From contig NZ_CP013126.1 in assembly GCF_001441165.1 (NCBI RefSeq), positions 3,191,551 to 3,255,550 on the forward strand: a DNA stretch of 64,000 nt, read 5' to 3'. Both the position numbers and the translations under genes were made by a program. Shown one piece after another: positions 33,555-45,228 of this stretch (its first letter is position 1; the number at the start of each line of letters is the position of its first letter). The notes under the pieces are model-generated. The model saw only the letters and a list, made by a program, of their open reading frames with translations. It was not told the DNA's origin and ran no database searches. The DNA is from Acidipropionibacterium acidipropionici. Its GTDB lineage: Bacteria; Actinomycetota; Actinomycetes; Propionibacteriales; Propionibacteriaceae.

Positions 33555-35033
33555 TCACCAGTCCTCGTGGTCGGCGGGGTCCGGATCGTCGTCGACCGCC
33601 TCGAGCCGCTGACCCTCCATCGCCGTGATCTCCTCATCCGACAGGTCGGGGGTCTCCACGACGGCCTGAGGCACCGAGATCGCATGGTTGACGCCGTCGG
33701 GCAGCAGGATCGCCCGGGCCTGACCGGCCAGGATCACCGATCCGGCGATGAGGATCCCGGCCCCCGGCCCGCTCGCGTCGGCGATCCGGATGGCCTGCTC
33801 GACGGCCCCCGCGACACTCGACTCGACGTCGCGGTGGTCGGCGTCCCAGTGGGTCGACGCCTTCCCCTCCAGCTCGTCGACGGGCAGCGCCCGCGGCAGT
33901 TCCGGCATGGTGGTGAGGACCACCCGGTCCACGTCCTCGGCCATCTCCGACATCACTCCGTCGATGTCCTTGTCCCGCATCGCCGCGACGACCGCGATGA
34001 GCGGATGCAGGTCGAAGGACTCCCTCAGACCGTCCATCGCCGAATGCGCGCCGTGCGGATTGTGGAAGGTGTCGAGGATGATCGTCGGGGACCGTCGCAC
34101 CACCTCGAGCCTCGCCTCGGCACGAACCTGGGAGAGCCCCTGCTCGATGATCTCGGGGTTGAGGGGCTTACCGCCGAGGAAGGCCTCCACGGCCGCCACC
34201 GCCTGCGCGGCGTTGTGCGCCATGTGCTCGCCGAACAACGGCAGATACAGCTCCCCGAGTGGCCCACCGGCCTCCTCGATCCTGATCACCTGGCCGCCGA
34301 GGGCCGGGCGGCGCTCCAGCAGGGCGTAATCGGGCCCCTCGAGCACGGGCTGGACGCCCACGTCGGTGCACTGGGCCAGCAGCACGGCCGCGGCCTCCGG
34401 CTTCTGGCCGGAGATGACGGCGGAGCATCCCGGCTTGATGATCCCGGCCTTCTCCGCGGCGATCTTGTCGAGGGTGTCGCCGAGGATGTGCATGTGGTCC
34501 ATCGCCACGGGGGTGACGACAGCCACCTGGGCGTCTGCCACGTTCGTGGCGTCCCAACGCCCGCCCAGGCCCACCTCGACAACCGCGACATCGACCGGGG
34601 CGTCCGCGAAGGTGGCGAAGGCCATCGCCGTGATGACCTCGAAGAAGGTCATCTCGATGCCGTCGATCCGCTGCTCGTCGACCATCGCCACCATCGGCGA
34701 GATCTGCTCCCAGACGGCGTCGAAGGTCTCCGCGCTGATCGGGGAGCCGTCGACGCAGATGCGCTCGCGCACATCGACCAGATGGGGGGACGAGTACCGT
34801 CCCACCCGCAGACCGGCCGCCCGCAGCAGGGACTCGATCATGATGGCCGTCGAACCCTTGCCGTTGGTGCCGGCGATCTGGATCACCGGATAGGCCCGTT
34901 CGGGGCTGCCCAACAGGTCCAGGAGCGCCTTCTCGCGGCCCAGTCCCGGACCGATCCGGTTCTCGGGCCAACGGGCCTGCAGCGCGGAGACCAGCCGGTC
35001 GTGGGCGGAGCGCTCCGACTCGTGGCGGCTCAA
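33555..35033 (-). CDS. folC: bifunctional folylpolyglutamate/dihydrofolate synthase
   Basis: FolC (492 residues) adds glutamate to folates. The ATP-binding loop is IQIAGTNGKGSTAIMIES. YSSPHLVDVRERICVDG and TFFEVITAMAF are family motifs, and VVEVGLGGRWDATN, DHMHILGDTLDKIAAEKAGIIKPG and the C-terminal ligase domain ILDTFHNPHGAHS follow. The start is a TTG at 35033 that overlaps the rbpA stop (TTGA). The frame stays open upstream but there it is antisense to rbpA. Translational coupling to rbpA is likely. Confidence 0.93.
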   Translation of the reverse strand: MSRHESERSAHDRLVSALQARWPENRIGPGLGREKALLDLLGSPERAYPVIQIAGTNGKGSTAIMIESLLRAAGLRVGRYSSPHLVDVRERICVDGSPISAETFDAVWEQISPMVAMVDEQRIDGIEMTFFEVITAMAFATFADAPVDVAVVEVGLGGRWDATNVADAQVAVVTPVAMDHMHILGDTLDKIAAEKAGIIKPGCSAVISGQKPEAAAVLLAQCTDVGVQPVLEGPDYALLERRPALGGQVIRIEEAGGPLGELYLPLFGEHMAHNAAQAVAAVEAFLGGKPLNPEIIEQGLSQVRAEARLEVVRRSPTIILDTFHNPHGAHSAMDGLRESFDLHPLIAVVAAMRDKDIDGVMSEMAEDVDRVVLTTMPELPRALPVDELEGKASTHWDADHRDVESSVAGAVEQAIRIADASGPGAGILIAGSVILAGQARAILLPDGVNHAISVPQAVVETPDLSDEEITAMEGQRLEAVDDDPDPADHEDW

Positions 35034-35386
35034 TAGATGACCTCTCCGTTGCGCCGGCGCTCGCGCAGGCTCTCCAGGGCCTCCGCGAGAATCGCGGCCG
35101 CCTCCTCGTCGCTGCGACGCTCCTTCACATAGGCCAGGTGGGTCTTGTACGGAGTGATCTTCGGCGGGGGCGGCGGATTCTTCGAGTCCCGGTTCGCCCG
35201 GTACCCGCACTTGGGGCAGTCCCAGGTGTCGGGAATCTGCGCGTCGACCGAGAACACCGGCCGGATCACGTGATGATTCGCGCAGTAGTAGGTCACGACC
35301 TCCCGGGGCGCAGCCTCCCCGCGCTCGGCCTCTCCCATCGGGCCGGCACCGACCCGACTCCCTCGAATGGCGTTGCCACCAGCCAC
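35030..35386 (-). CDS. rbpA: RNA polymerase-binding protein RbpA
   Basis: RbpA (118 residues) binds the primary sigma factor and RNA polymerase and stabilises the open complex in actinobacteria. It shows the basic N-terminal tail AIRGSRVGAGPMGEAERGEAAPR. A zinc-ribbon-like core has C and H residues (YYCANHHVIRPVF, DTWDCPKCGYRA), followed by the sigma-interaction helix RSDEEAAAILAEALESLRERR. Its stop overlaps the folC start, an unusual partner. Confidence 0.93.
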   Translation of the reverse strand: MAGGNAIRGSRVGAGPMGEAERGEAAPREVVTYYCANHHVIRPVFSVDAQIPDTWDCPKCGYRANRDSKNPPPPPKITPYKTHLAYVKERRSDEEAAAILAEALESLRERRRNGEVIY

Positions 35387-35418
35387 TTTCTGGTCACTCT
35401 CCTCGTCATGGAATGAAC

Positions 35419-35439
35419 GGCGGCCGAAACTCGGCCGCC
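35419..35439 (-). terminator. hairpin after secG
   Basis: GGCGGCCGA pairs with TCGGCCGCC around an AAC loop, between the secG stop and the rbpA start. There is no T-run on the minus strand. The remaining bases to 35515 are G+C-rich with no gene visible. Confidence 0.45.
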
Positions 35440-35515
35440 CGATCGGCGTCCCGGCGGGCTGTCAACGCCCCGGGCCCGCCACTGCGGACGCCTTGCTCAG
35501 GCCTCCGCAGGCAAT

Positions 35516-35788
35516 TCACGCGCCGTAGCGGTACACCGCCAGCAGAGCGACGATGCAGGCCAGCCACAACACCCCCACGACCACCGTGAGGCGATCGAGA
35601 TTGCGTTCGGCCACTGAGTGACCACCCATCGATGTGGACACCCCGCCACCGAACAGGTCGGACAGGCCGCCGCCCTTGCTCTTGTGGAGGAGCACGAAGA
35701 GAGTGAGGATCACACTGATCACACACAGGATGATCGACAGGGTCATCACAGGCCATGTCATGAGCGGCGCGGAAATCACGAGGTACAC
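35516..35788 (-). CDS. secG: preprotein translocase subunit SecG
   Basis: SecG (up to 90 residues) has two hydrophobic spans (MTLSIILCVISVILTLFVLL and LTVVVGVLWLACIVALLAVY) with the conserved HKSKGGGLSDLFGGG loop between them. It completes the SecYEG channel. The start is uncertain: GTG 35788 as listed, preceded by TTAGG, or ATG 35761 (MTWPVMTLSI). The position after tpiA is standard for actinobacteria. Confidence 0.93.
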   Translation of the reverse strand: MYLVISAPLMTWPVMTLSIILCVISVILTLFVLLHKSKGGGLSDLFGGGVSTSMGGHSVAERNLDRLTVVVGVLWLACIVALLAVYRYGA

Positions 35789-35807
35789 CCTAACTCAGAT
35801 CTATAAA

Positions 35808-35860
35808 GGGAAGGGACGACCCCTCCCCGCTCGCGCAGGCGCTCGCTCCTCCCCGAGCGG
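35808..35860 (-). repeat. REP-like intergenic repeat, copy 1
   Basis: The element contains GACGACCCCTCCCCGCTCGC (35815-35834), exactly as at 53301-53320, followed by a palindromic core CGCTCGCGCAGGCGCTCGC whose reverse complement recurs at 60901-60919. It lies between secG and tpiA. Confidence 0.7.
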
Positions 35861-35946
35861 TAACTCGGCCTCCTGAAGAGTCTGCATCGCCGGCCCTCGC
35901 AGCCGATCCGGTTCGCGACCGCGCCCACGATCCCGGCTCGGGACGC

Positions 35947-35982
35947 ACGGATGCCCCGGGCCTGGTGGCCCGGGGCATCCGT
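35947..35982 (-). terminator. strong hairpin after tpiA
   Basis: A 16-bp perfect stem (ACGGATGCCCCGGGCC with GGCCCGGGGCATCCGT) closes on a TGGT loop, 22 bases after the tpiA stop. No T-run follows. Confidence 0.7.
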
Positions 35983-36004
35983 CGATCAGGATCTCAGAGG
36001 TCGA

Positions 36005-36784
36005 TCACTTCTTGTAGAAGGTGAGGATCTCGGCGAAGTCCCCGGCCTTGAGCGAGGCGCCACCGACGAGCGCTCCGTCGATGTCGGGCTTGCTCATGAT
36101 CTCGACGACATTGCCGGCCTTGACCGAGCCGCCGTACTGGATCCGCACGGCCTCGGCGGTCGGGGCGTCGTACAGCTCCTCGACGGCCTTGCGGATCGCC
36201 CCGCAGACCTCCTGGGCATCGTCGGCGGTGGCGGTCTCGCCGGTGCCGATGGCCCAGATGGGCTCGTAGGCGATGACGAGCTTGGCGACATCGGCGGCGT
36301 CGATCCCGGCCAGGTCGGCCTTGATCTGGCCGACGGTGTGCTCGACGTGCTTGCCGGCCTTGCGGACCTCAAGGGCCTCGCCGCAGCAGATGATCGGGGT
36401 CATCCCGTGCTCGATGGCCTTCTTCGCCTTCGCGTTGACCAGCTCGTCGGACTCGGCGTGGTACTCACGGCGCTCGGAGTGACCGACCACCACATAGGAG
36501 CAGCCCAACTTGGCGAGCATCGAGCCCGACACCTCACCGGTGTAGGCCCCGTCCTCGTTCGCCGAGATGTCCTGGGCGCCCCAGGCCAGCGGAAGCTTGT
36601 CGCCCTCCACCAGCACCTGGACAGAGCGGATATCGGTGAACGGGGGGATCACGACGGCCTCGGAGGAGGCCTTGTCGTAGTCCTTGTCCGCCAGCGCCGA
36701 GCCGAGGTCCTGGACGAGCTGGACCGCCGCGAGGTGGTCCAGGTTCATCTTCCAGTTCCCGGCCATGATCGGGGTGCGCGACAT
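36005..36784 (-). CDS. tpiA: triosephosphate isomerase
   Basis: TpiA (259 residues) interconverts dihydroxyacetone phosphate and glyceraldehyde 3-phosphate. [12 protein letters not shown] holds the catalytic lysine, VVGHSERR the catalytic histidine, and [13 protein letters not shown] the catalytic glutamate and flexible loop. [12 protein letters not shown] and [10 protein letters not shown] bind phosphate. Its ATG overlaps the pgk stop by one base (ATGA-type junction). Confidence 0.98.
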   Translation of the reverse strand: MSRTPIMAGNWKMNLDHLAAVQLVQDLGSALADKDYDKASSEAVVIPPFTDIRSVQVLVEGDKLPLAWGAQDISANEDGAYTGEVSGSMLAKLGCSYVVVGHSERREYHAESDELVNAKAKKAIEHGMTPIICCGEALEVRKAGKHVEHTVGQIKADLAGIDAADVAKLVIAYEPIWAIGTGETATADDAQEVCGAIRKAVEELYDAPTAEAVRIQYGGSVKAGNVVEIMSKPDIDGALVGGASLKAGDFAEILTFYKK

Positions 36785-37992
36785 CAGTTGTTCTCCTTCA
36801 GGACAGCGATTCCGGGCAGTTCCTTGCCCTCCATGAGCTCCAGGGAGGCGCCGCCGCCCGTGGAGATGTGGCCGAACTGGTCATCGGCGAAGCCCAGCGA
36901 GCGGACCGCGGAGGCGGAGTCCCCGCCACCGACCACCGACAGGCCCTTGACCTCGGTGAGGGCCTGCGCGACGGCGCGGGTGCCCTCCTCCAGGCCCTTG
37001 ATCTCGAAGACGCCCATCGGGCCGTTCCAGAAGACGCTCGCGGCGCCCCTGATGGCCTCGGCGTACAGCTTCTCGGTCTCGGGGCCGATGTCAGCGCCGA
37101 GCTTGCCGGCGGGCATCTCATCGGCGGACACGACGTCGACCTGGCCGACGGTGTGAGCGCCGAAGTCCACGGAGTCGGAGACGCGCACGTCGACCGGCAG
37201 CAGGATCTTCTTGCCGGCCGCCTCGGCCTGGGCCAGGTAGCCCTTGACGGCCTCGATGGAGTCGTCGTCGACCAGCGAGGTGCCGACCTCGTGGCCCTGG
37301 GCCTTGATGAAGGTGAAGGCCATGCCACCGCCGATCACCAGGGTGTCGGCGATCTTCAGCAGGTTGTCGATCACGGCCAGCTTGTCGGCGACCTTCGCGC
37401 CGCCCAGCACCACGACGAAGGGACGCTTCGGGTCGGCGGTGAGGCCTTCGAGGACCTCGACCTCCTTGGCCACCAGGGATCCGGCGGCGTTCGGCAGCAG
37501 CTTGGCCAGGTCGTAGACCGAGGCCTGCTTGCGGTGCACGACGCCGAAGCCGTTCGACACGAAGTAGTCGCCGAAGGCGGCGTACTTGGCGGCCAGCTCG
37601 GCGCGCTCGGCGTCATCCTTGGAGGTCTCGGCCTTCTCGAACCGGACATTCTCGACCAGGGCGACGTCGCCGTCCCCCAGCGAGGCGGAGGTCTCCTGGG
37701 CCGAGGGGCCCACGACGTCGGTCGCCAGCTTGACGTCGACGCCGAGCAGCTCGCCCAGCCGCTTGGCCACGGGGGCCAGCGAGAACTTGGGGTTCACCTC
37801 TCCCTTCGGCCGGCCGAGGTGGGCCAGGACGGTAGTGCGGGCACCCGCGTCGTGCAGCTGCTTGAGGGTGGGCAGGGCGGCCTTGATGCGACCGTCATCG
37901 GTGATGGTCTCGCCATCCAGCGGGACGTTGAAGTCGCAGCGGATGACAACCCGCTTGCCCGACAGATCTCCGAGGTCCTCGACGGACTTCAT
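36784..37992 (-). CDS. pgk: phosphoglycerate kinase
   Basis: Pgk (402 residues) makes ATP from 1,3-bisphosphoglycerate. [14 protein letters not shown] begins the protein, with [51 protein letters not shown] and [12 protein letters not shown]. One segment, [21 protein letters not shown], is typical (VHRxxAS). ATG 37992 has AGAAAGGAT just before it. The gap to gap is 135 bases and includes a terminator, so pgk-tpiA-secG may be transcribed separately from gap. Confidence 0.98.
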   Translation of the reverse strand: MKSVEDLGDLSGKRVVIRCDFNVPLDGETITDDGRIKAALPTLKQLHDAGARTTVLAHLGRPKGEVNPKFSLAPVAKRLGELLGVDVKLATDVVGPSAQETSASLGDGDVALVENVRFEKAETSKDDAERAELAAKYAAFGDYFVSNGFGVVHRKQASVYDLAKLLPNAAGSLVAKEVEVLEGLTADPKRPFVVVLGGAKVADKLAVIDNLLKIADTLVIGGGMAFTFIKAQGHEVGTSLVDDDSIEAVKGYLAQAEAAGKKILLPVDVRVSDSVDFGAHTVGQVDVVSADEMPAGKLGADIGPETEKLYAEAIRGAASVFWNGPMGVFEIKGLEEGTRAVAQALTEVKGLSVVGGGDSASAVRSLGFADDQFGHISTGGGASLELMEGKELPGIAVLKENN

Positions 37993-38060
37993 GGGCGATC
38001 CTTTCTGTGGAGGTTCTGAGATGGCCGGCACGAGGTTCCCGCACCGGCCGGGGAATGAGC

Positions 38061-38096
38061 GACGGCCCCGTGCCCCGCAGGGGGCACGGGGCCGTC
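38061..38096 (-). terminator. strong hairpin after gap
   Basis: GACGGCCCCGTGCCCC pairs perfectly with GGGGCACGGGGCCGTC around GCAG (16-bp stem), 31 bases after the gap stop and before the pgk start. No T-run follows. Confidence 0.75.
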
Positions 38097-38127
38097 GGTT
38101 CAGATCACGCCTGGTTGTTCAGCAAGC

Positions 38128-39273
<1,146 letters not shown>

Positions 39274-39308
39274 TCAGGGCGCGACGGGGCGGCACATCGT
39301 GCACCCGC

Positions 39309-40295
39309 TCAGCCCTGGTCCTCGCGCGCCTCAGGGGGAAGGGCCTCAACGGTGGTTGGGATGCCGCGGGCGTCGGCGGCCTTGTCGGCCATGGCGAGCA
39401 GCCGTCGGATCCGTCCCGCGATGGCGTCCTTCGTCAACGGGGGCTGGTGCAGCCTGCCGAGCTCCTCCAGGCTGGCGTTGCGATGCTCCAGGCGCAGCTT
39501 CCCCGCGGCGAGCAGGTGGTCGGGGATGTCCGGCCCCAGGATCTCCAGGGCGCGCCCCACCCGGGCGCTGGCGGTGACCGCGGCCCGCGCGGACCGCCGG
39601 AGGTTCGCGTCGTCGAAATTCGCCAGCCGGTTGGCAGAGGCCCGCACCTCTCGTCTGATCCGGCGGTCCTCCCAGGCCAGCAGGGATTCGTGGGCGCCCA
39701 TCTGGGTGAGCATCGCGGCGATCGCGTCTCCATCGCGGATGACCACCCGGTTCAGCTGACGCGACTGCCTCGACTTCGCCGAGATGTCGAGTCTGCGGGC
39801 CGCGCCGACCAGCGCCAGGGCGGCCTCGGCCCCGGGAGCGGTCACCTCCATCGCCATCGACCTCCCGGGCTCGGTGAGGGAGCCCCGGGCCAGGAAGGCC
39901 CCCCGCCAGGCCGCGGCCTGGCAGCACTGGCCGCCTCCGACCACCGGAACCGGCAGGCCGCGCACCGGCATCCCCCGGCGGTCCACCAGCCCGGTGAGCC
40001 GCGCGAGATCCCCTCCCCCACGCACCAGGCGCAGCACATACCGCGTGTTGCGGTGCAGACCGGAGCCGTGGACGACGACGACGTCGGCGTCCAGGTTGTA
40101 GATCTCCGAGATGGCCTGACGCAGTCGCCGGGCCGCGCCGCCGGTGTCGAGCTCCGCCTCGATGACGACGTGGCCGCGCACCAGATGGATCCCTCCGGCG
40201 AACCGCAGTGTCGTCGCGATCTCCGAACGCCGGCAGCACAGCTTCGGTGCCAGGACGGTGGAGAGCTCCGACTTCACTCGGGTGGTGAGAGCCAT
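39309..40295 (-). CDS. whiA: DNA-binding protein WhiA
   Basis: WhiA (328 residues) controls cell division and sporulation genes in actinobacteria. It has an N-terminal LAGLIDADG-like domain (about 1-220: [38 protein letters not shown]) and a C-terminal helix-turn-helix ([29 protein letters not shown]). It follows yvcK and rapZ in the invariant order rapZ-yvcK-whiA. The gap to gap on the same strand is 173 bases. Confidence 0.96.
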   Translation of the reverse strand: MALTTRVKSELSTVLAPKLCCRRSEIATTLRFAGGIHLVRGHVVIEAELDTGGAARRLRQAISEIYNLDADVVVVHGSGLHRNTRYVLRLVRGGGDLARLTGLVDRRGMPVRGLPVPVVGGGQCCQAAAWRGAFLARGSLTEPGRSMAMEVTAPGAEAALALVGAARRLDISAKSRQSRQLNRVVIRDGDAIAAMLTQMGAHESLLAWEDRRIRREVRASANRLANFDDANLRRSARAAVTASARVGRALEILGPDIPDHLLAAGKLRLEHRNASLEELGRLHQPPLTKDAIAGRIRRLLAMADKAADARGIPTTVEALPPEAREDQG

Positions 40296-40346
40296 CTGGT
40301 GTCTACCTCTTTCAGTTGCTGTGGTGCCGGTGGTCAGGACCGTCGC

Positions 40347-41381
40347 TCAGTGTGGCACCGTTCCCATGATCTCGGCATAGGCGGAGGCCAACCGTAGTGT
40401 GTCATGGCGCGCCGAGCCGTCCCTGGCGGCAAGATCGGCCTCCACCAGCTCGGCGCCGAGATTACGGGCGTAGGAGGCCAGATGGGTGTCGTCGCCGGCG
40501 AAGACCCTGTCGGCCAGGATCGTGTCGAACCGGATCCTGGGCTCATGATCGGCCAGCACCTCGATGTGGCGGGCCGGGCTGAAGCCGTCGGTCTCGTCGG
40601 CCGGGGCGATGTTGAGGGTGAGGATCTTGTGGGCGCGCGACTCGATGATCGCGTCCGCGATCTCGGGCACCAGCAGATGGGGTATCACCGAGGTGAACCA
40701 CGATCCGGGACCCAGGATGAGGTAGTCGGCGTCCCTGATCGCCTCGACCGCCTGCGGGCAGGCCGGCGGGTTCTCCGGCTCCAGGTGGATGGTGAGCACC
40801 TCCGCCCGGGTCTTCGCCACGGTGGACTGCCCGGTCAGGGTGTAGGTTTCGTCGGGCCGCAGCGGATCCAGTCCGATGACCTCGGCCGAGATGTCCAGCG
40901 GGACCAGGCACATGGGCAGCACCCGGCCGCGGGTGCCCAGCAGCTCCCCCACCATGTCGAGCCCGGCGACCGGATCGCCGAGCTCCTGCCAGAGTCCGGC
41001 GATGAGCAGATTGCCGATCGCATGACCGGCCAGCTCTCCCTCCCCGCCGAACCGCGCCTGCAGCACCTCGGCCCAGGTGCGTCCCACCCGGTCGTCGGCG
41101 CACAGCGCGGCCAGGGCCCGTCGTAGATCGCCGGGCGGCAGACAGGAGAACTCGTCGCGCAGCCTCCCCGACGACCCGCCGTTGTCGGCGACCGTCACGA
41201 TCGCGCTGATCCGGGAGGTGACCCGTCGGAGGGCCCGCAGTGACGCGGCCAGGCCGTGGCCTCCGCCGAAGGCCGTCACGATCGGTCCGCCCGTGTAGTC
41301 GTGGCCGTCGCCCGGGTGTGCGACCGGATGCTCCCCGGTCACCGGCTGCCCGGACGGTCCGATGATCCCTGACACGCTCAT
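40347..41381 (-). CDS. yvcK: YvcK/CofD family UDP-GlcNAc-binding protein
   Basis: The 344-residue protein begins IVTAFGGGHGLAASLRALRRV and shows ADNGGSSGRLRDEFSCLPPGDLRRAL, the CofD-like nucleotide-sugar site, and ILGPGSWFTSVIPHLLV. YvcK proteins bind UDP-GlcNAc and are needed for cell-wall growth on gluconeogenic carbon. A 33-residue variable lead precedes the domain. The start overlaps the rapZ stop by 4 bases. Confidence 0.95.
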   Translation of the reverse strand: MSVSGIIGPSGQPVTGEHPVAHPGDGHDYTGGPIVTAFGGGHGLAASLRALRRVTSRISAIVTVADNGGSSGRLRDEFSCLPPGDLRRALAALCADDRVGRTWAEVLQARFGGEGELAGHAIGNLLIAGLWQELGDPVAGLDMVGELLGTRGRVLPMCLVPLDISAEVIGLDPLRPDETYTLTGQSTVAKTRAEVLTIHLEPENPPACPQAVEAIRDADYLILGPGSWFTSVIPHLLVPEIADAIIESRAHKILTLNIAPADETDGFSPARHIEVLADHEPRIRFDTILADRVFAGDDTHLASYARNLGAELVEADLAARDGSARHDTLRLASAYAEIMGTVPH

Positions 41382-42253
41382 TCCCTCCCCAGATCACGGT
41401 GCAGGACGGTCGTCCGGCGGCCCCGGGACCGCAGCCGTCGCGCCAGTTCCTCGGCCGTGGCCGTGCTCCGATGCTTGCCCCCGGTGCAGCCGACGGCGAC
41501 CGTGACCTGCTTCTTCCCCTCCCGAAGGTATCCCGACTCCATACCTTCCAGCAGCTCGTCGACCCGGTCGATGAACTCCCGGGCCCCCGGCTGGGCCAGC
41601 ACATAGGAGGAGACGTCGGCAGACAGCCCCGTCTTCGGCCGCAGTTCCGGCACCCAGTACGGGTTCGGCAGGAAGCGGACGTCGAAGACCAGGTCGGCGT
41701 CGATCGGCACGCCGCGCTTGAACCCGAAGGACATCAGCTGGAAGGTGAGGCCCGTCTCCCCGTCCCCGTAGGCGTGGTCGATCCGCTGCGCGAGCTGGCG
41801 GGTGGTGATGCCGGTGGTGTCGATCACCAGGTCCGCGGCGGCGCGCAGCACCGACAGCATCCTCCGCTCCAGCGCGACCGCCTCCAGCAGATGGCCGCCG
41901 TGCTGCAGCGGCAGCGGCCGCCGGCTCGACTCCTGGCGCTTGACGATGGTCTCGTCGGAGGCCTCCAGGAAGACGGTCTCCGGGGTGATGCCGCGCAGTG
42001 CGACGTCGCGCAGGGACTTGCCCAGCTGCTCGAACATCCCCCTGGTGCGCACATCCAGCACCACGGCCAACCGGTCGATGCCGTTGGCCGAGACCTCGTC
42101 GATGAGCAGCCCGAGCATCGCCGGGGGCAGATTGTCGACGACATACCAGCCAAGGTCCTCCATCGCATGGGCCGCGGTCCGCCGACCGGCGCCGGAGACC
42201 CCGGTGATGATGACCACGCGCGGCGGGACGGGTGCGGTGTCTTGACTGCTCAC
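41378..42253 (-). CDS. rapZ: RNase adapter/nucleotide-binding protein RapZ (YvcJ)
   Basis: RapZ (291 residues) has a P-loop, [32 protein letters not shown]. The usual lysine is replaced by arginine, as far as I recall a frequent actinobacterial form. The C-terminal domain includes [27 protein letters not shown] and [12 protein letters not shown]. In E. coli it directs RNase E to GlmZ. The actinobacterial role is unclear, but its place with yvcK points to cell-wall precursor sensing. The start overlaps the uvrC stop by 4 bases. Confidence 0.94.
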   Translation of the reverse strand: MSSQDTAPVPPRVVIITGVSGAGRRTAAHAMEDLGWYVVDNLPPAMLGLLIDEVSANGIDRLAVVLDVRTRGMFEQLGKSLRDVALRGITPETVFLEASDETIVKRQESSRRPLPLQHGGHLLEAVALERRMLSVLRAAADLVIDTTGITTRQLAQRIDHAYGDGETGLTFQLMSFGFKRGVPIDADLVFDVRFLPNPYWVPELRPKTGLSADVSSYVLAQPGAREFIDRVDELLEGMESGYLREGKKQVTVAVGCTGGKHRSTATAEELARRLRSRGRRTTVLHRDLGRE

Positions 42254-44277
42254 GGCTCCATCGTATGGCCGTCGGAGGGGTCATCATCGAGGATCTCCCC
42301 GGTGGCTGTGTTGACGGCCGGCTCCGGTTTCCGCGCCGACAGCGCATCCACCACCGCGCCAGCGAGCACCGGCCCGAAGCCGGGCACCCGGGCGATCTCC
42401 TCGGCGTCGGCGCGGCGCAGCGCCCGCAGCGACCCGAAATGCGCCAGCAGTGTCTTGCGCCTCGTCTCCCCCAGACCCGGCACATCGTCCAGGAGGGACT
42501 CCACCATCGCCTTCGACCGCCTTGACCGGTGGAAGGTGATGGCGAACCGGTGCGCCTCGTCGCGAAGCCTCTGCAGCAGGTACAGGCCCTCCGAGGTGCG
42601 GGGCAGGATCACCGGCCACTCCTCGTCGGGAAGCCACACCTCCTCCAGCCGCTTCGCCAGCCCGCACAGCGCGATCTCGTCGCTCAGCCCGTACTCCTCG
42701 AGCACCTCCTGGGCCGCATGGACCTGCGGGGCGCCGCCATCGACGACGATGAGATGGGGGGCGTAGGCGAATTTGCGGGGAGCCCCGGTGGTCGGATCGA
42801 CCAGGGACCCGGTCTCCCCGTCACCGACCTCCTCGGCCATCGCCTCGCGGTCCTCCACCAGGCGCCTCAGCCGCCGCGACAGCACCTCGTGCATGGCCGC
42901 GAAGTCGTCGGAGCCGTCGAAACTCTTGATGATGAACCGCCGGTACTCCGACTTGCGCGGCATGCCGTCCTCGAAGACCACCATCGAGCCGACCACCTGT
43001 CGGCCCTGGATGTGGGAGATGTCGTAGGACTCCATCCGCAGCGGGGCACGGTCCAGGCCGAGCACCTCCTGGATCTCCTCCAGCGCCCGGGTGCGGGTCG
43101 CCAGGTCGGAGGCCCGCTTGAGCTTGTGCTGGGCCAGGGTCTCCTCGGCATTGCGGGTGACGGTGTCCATCAGGGTGCGCTTGTCCCCCCGACGCGGCAC
43201 ACGGATCTCCACGCGGGACCCGCGCGCCTCGCTGAGCAGCCCCGCCAGAGCCTCCAGCGACGCCGGCTCGTGGGAGACCAGGACCAGCCTCGGCAGCGCC
43301 GGCCCCTCCCCCGACTCGCGGACCTCCCCCTGCGTCACGTCCCCGGCGCCGTACAGCTGGAGGAGGAAGTGTTCCATCAGATCGGCGTCGTCGGCCGCAT
43401 CGGCACGGTCGGCCACCCAGCCCCGCTCCCCACGGACCCGTCCTCCCCTCACGTGGAAGATCTTGACGGCCACCTCGAGGGGGTCCAGAGCCAGGGCGAT
43501 GACGTCGGCGTCGGTGCCGTCCCCCAGCACGATGGCGTTGCGCTCGGTGGCCTTGGTGAGGGCCTCCAGGGAGTCGCGCAGCACCGCCGCCTTCTCGAAC
43601 TCGAGATTCTCGGAGGCCTGCTCCATCTCCCCCTCGATCCGGCGCACCAACCCGGTGGAGCGCCCTGCCATGAAGGAGCAGAAATCCTCGGCGATCTCGC
43701 GGTGCGCCTCGGGGGTGATGCGGCCCACGCAGGGCGCCGAGCACTTGCCGATGTAGCCCAGCAGGCACGGCCGGCCCTGGGACCTCGCCCGGTTGAACAC
43801 CCCCGTCGAGCAGGAGCGCATCGGGAAGACCCGCAGCAGGGTCTCCATGGTGTCGCGGATCGCCCAGGCCTGGCCGAAGGGCCCGAAGTAGCGCCAGCCC
43901 CTGCGGTGCGCCCCGCGTCCCACGAAGACCCGGGGGATCTCGTCGGACCAGGTGACGCACAGCCACGGATAGGTCTTGTCGTCGCGGTACATCACGTTGA
44001 ACCGCGGGTCGTACTCCTTGATCCAGGTGTACTCGAGCTGCAGGGACTCCAGCTCGTTCTGCACCACCGTCCACTGCACATGAGCGGCGGTGGTGACCAT
44101 CCGCTGGGTGCGCGGGTGCAGGGCCGAGATGTCCTGGAAGTAGGAGTTGAGCCGGTTGCGCAGATTCTTCGCCTTGCCGACGTAGATCACCTGGCCGTGC
44201 TCGTCGCTGAACCGGTAGACCCCCGGCTCGGTGGGGATGGTGCCCGGCGCCGGGCGGTAGGTGGACGGATCGGCCAT
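42250..44277 (-). CDS. uvrC: excinuclease ABC subunit C
   Basis: UvrC (675 residues) makes both incisions in nucleotide excision repair. It contains an N-terminal GIY-YIG nuclease ([30 protein letters not shown]) and a UvrB-interacting UVR motif (about 200-240). The RNase H-like nuclease has [24 protein letters not shown] and IVVDGGAPQ, and a C-terminal helix-hairpin-helix pair is present ([30 protein letters not shown]). ATG 44277 is used rather than the longer in-frame ATG 44316. Confidence 0.97.
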   Translation of the reverse strand: MADPSTYRPAPGTIPTEPGVYRFSDEHGQVIYVGKAKNLRNRLNSYFQDISALHPRTQRMVTTAAHVQWTVVQNELESLQLEYTWIKEYDPRFNVMYRDDKTYPWLCVTWSDEIPRVFVGRGAHRRGWRYFGPFGQAWAIRDTMETLLRVFPMRSCSTGVFNRARSQGRPCLLGYIGKCSAPCVGRITPEAHREIAEDFCSFMAGRSTGLVRRIEGEMEQASENLEFEKAAVLRDSLEALTKATERNAIVLGDGTDADVIALALDPLEVAVKIFHVRGGRVRGERGWVADRADAADDADLMEHFLLQLYGAGDVTQGEVRESGEGPALPRLVLVSHEPASLEALAGLLSEARGSRVEIRVPRRGDKRTLMDTVTRNAEETLAQHKLKRASDLATRTRALEEIQEVLGLDRAPLRMESYDISHIQGRQVVGSMVVFEDGMPRKSEYRRFIIKSFDGSDDFAAMHEVLSRRLRRLVEDREAMAEEVGDGETGSLVDPTTGAPRKFAYAPHLIVVDGGAPQVHAAQEVLEEYGLSDEIALCGLAKRLEEVWLPDEEWPVILPRTSEGLYLLQRLRDEAHRFAITFHRSRRSKAMVESLLDDVPGLGETRRKTLLAHFGSLRALRRADAEEIARVPGFGPVLAGAVVDALSARKPEPAVNTATGEILDDDPSDGHTMEP

Positions 44278-44296
44278 GGGAGCAAGTTTATTAGGA

Positions 44297-44360
44297 GGAT
44301 CAGACGACGCCTCCACGCTCGCCGGGGCTCGCCGACCCCTCCAACGGGTCGGGTCTGTGG
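44297..44360 (-). repeat. REP-like repeat, degenerate copy
   Basis: Between uvrC and the next gene, GACGACGCCTCCACGCTCGC differs at two positions from the GACGACCCCTCCCCGCTCGC word of the other copies. It is followed by GGGTCGGGTCTG, also found just after copy 2 at 53346-53355. Confidence 0.5.
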
Positions 44361-44411
44361 GCGCCGCTCACGCTCATCCCTGGACGCCGGTCATCCCGAT
44401 ACGCTGGCGGG

Positions 44412-45170
44412 GTGCATCTGCTGCTGATCCGTCACGCCCAGTCCGCCAACAACGCGCTGGTCACCGAGACCGCCGAGAATCCCGAGGGCTACCTCAGCAC
44501 GAGAGTCGCGGACCCGTCCATCACGGCCCTTGGGGTTGAGCAGGCCGAGGCCCTGGGTGCCTGGATCGGGGGCGTCGACCCGCGTCCGACCCGTCTCTAC
44601 TGCTCGCCGATGAGGCGCACCATCGAGACCGCGGCACCGATCGCCGAGGCCCTCGACCTGCCTCTGGTCGTCGAGGACTTCCTCTACGAGCGCCCCGGCC
44701 CCACCGACTGGAACGGGCACGGCTTCAGCGCCGTGCCCGGCACTCCCCGCAGCGAGCTCGCAGCCATCACCGGTCGGGTGAGATTCCCCGAGACCGTCAC
44801 CGAGCGGGGCTGGTACTTCCAGGACGTCGAGACGACCCGGCAGGCCGCCGCCCGGGCGGCCCGCATCCGCGACTGGGTGCTCGAGGCCCACGATCCTGAC
44901 GACGTCGTGGCGATCGTGGCGCACGGGGCGATCGGGGCGCTCCTGCTCTCGGCGATCCTGGCTCCCCAGCGACAGGAGAGCCTCGGCGGGTACGCCGCGG
45001 GCACTGAGCCGTGGTGGTTCAACCTCGCCAACACCTCCACCTCGATGATCGAGATGGGGCCGGCGGGGGCCACCGAGGTCCACTGGATCAACCGCGTCGA
45101 CCACCTGGTCGTCGCCGGGCTGGTCACCGGCGCCAGCGCCCACGCCACGGGCAATCCCGGCACCCGTTGA
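44412..45170 (+). CDS. histidine phosphatase family protein
   Basis: The 252-residue phosphatase starts MHLLLIRHAQSANNAL, with the catalytic RHA, and continues YCSPMRRTIETAAPIAEAL. It has the second catalytic histidine in VVAIVAHGAIGALLLSAIL. The insert between them (about 80-140) is longer than in cofactor-independent mutases and lacks the EIxxGxWxG loop, so the substrate is not evident. GTG 44412 is close to the repeat at 44297-44360. It is followed by a Rieske lipoprotein gene. Confidence 0.85.
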   Translation: MHLLLIRHAQSANNALVTETAENPEGYLSTRVADPSITALGVEQAEALGAWIGGVDPRPTRLYCSPMRRTIETAAPIAEALDLPLVVEDFLYERPGPTDWNGHGFSAVPGTPRSELAAITGRVRFPETVTERGWYFQDVETTRQAAARAARIRDWVLEAHDPDDVVAIVAHGAIGALLLSAILAPQRQESLGGYAAGTEPWWFNLANTSTSMIEMGPAGATEVHWINRVDHLVVAGLVTGASAHATGNPGTR

Positions 45171-45228
45171 CCCCTCGGGTCCATGATGGGACTCGTCCGA
45201 ACCGGCCGGCACTGAACGGGGCCCCTCC

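Noticed and set aside
35440-35515. tRNA gene downstream of secG
   Set aside because: A tRNA-Leu lies near secG in some actinobacteria, but this sequence does not fold into a cloverleaf and lacks the TTCGA arm.
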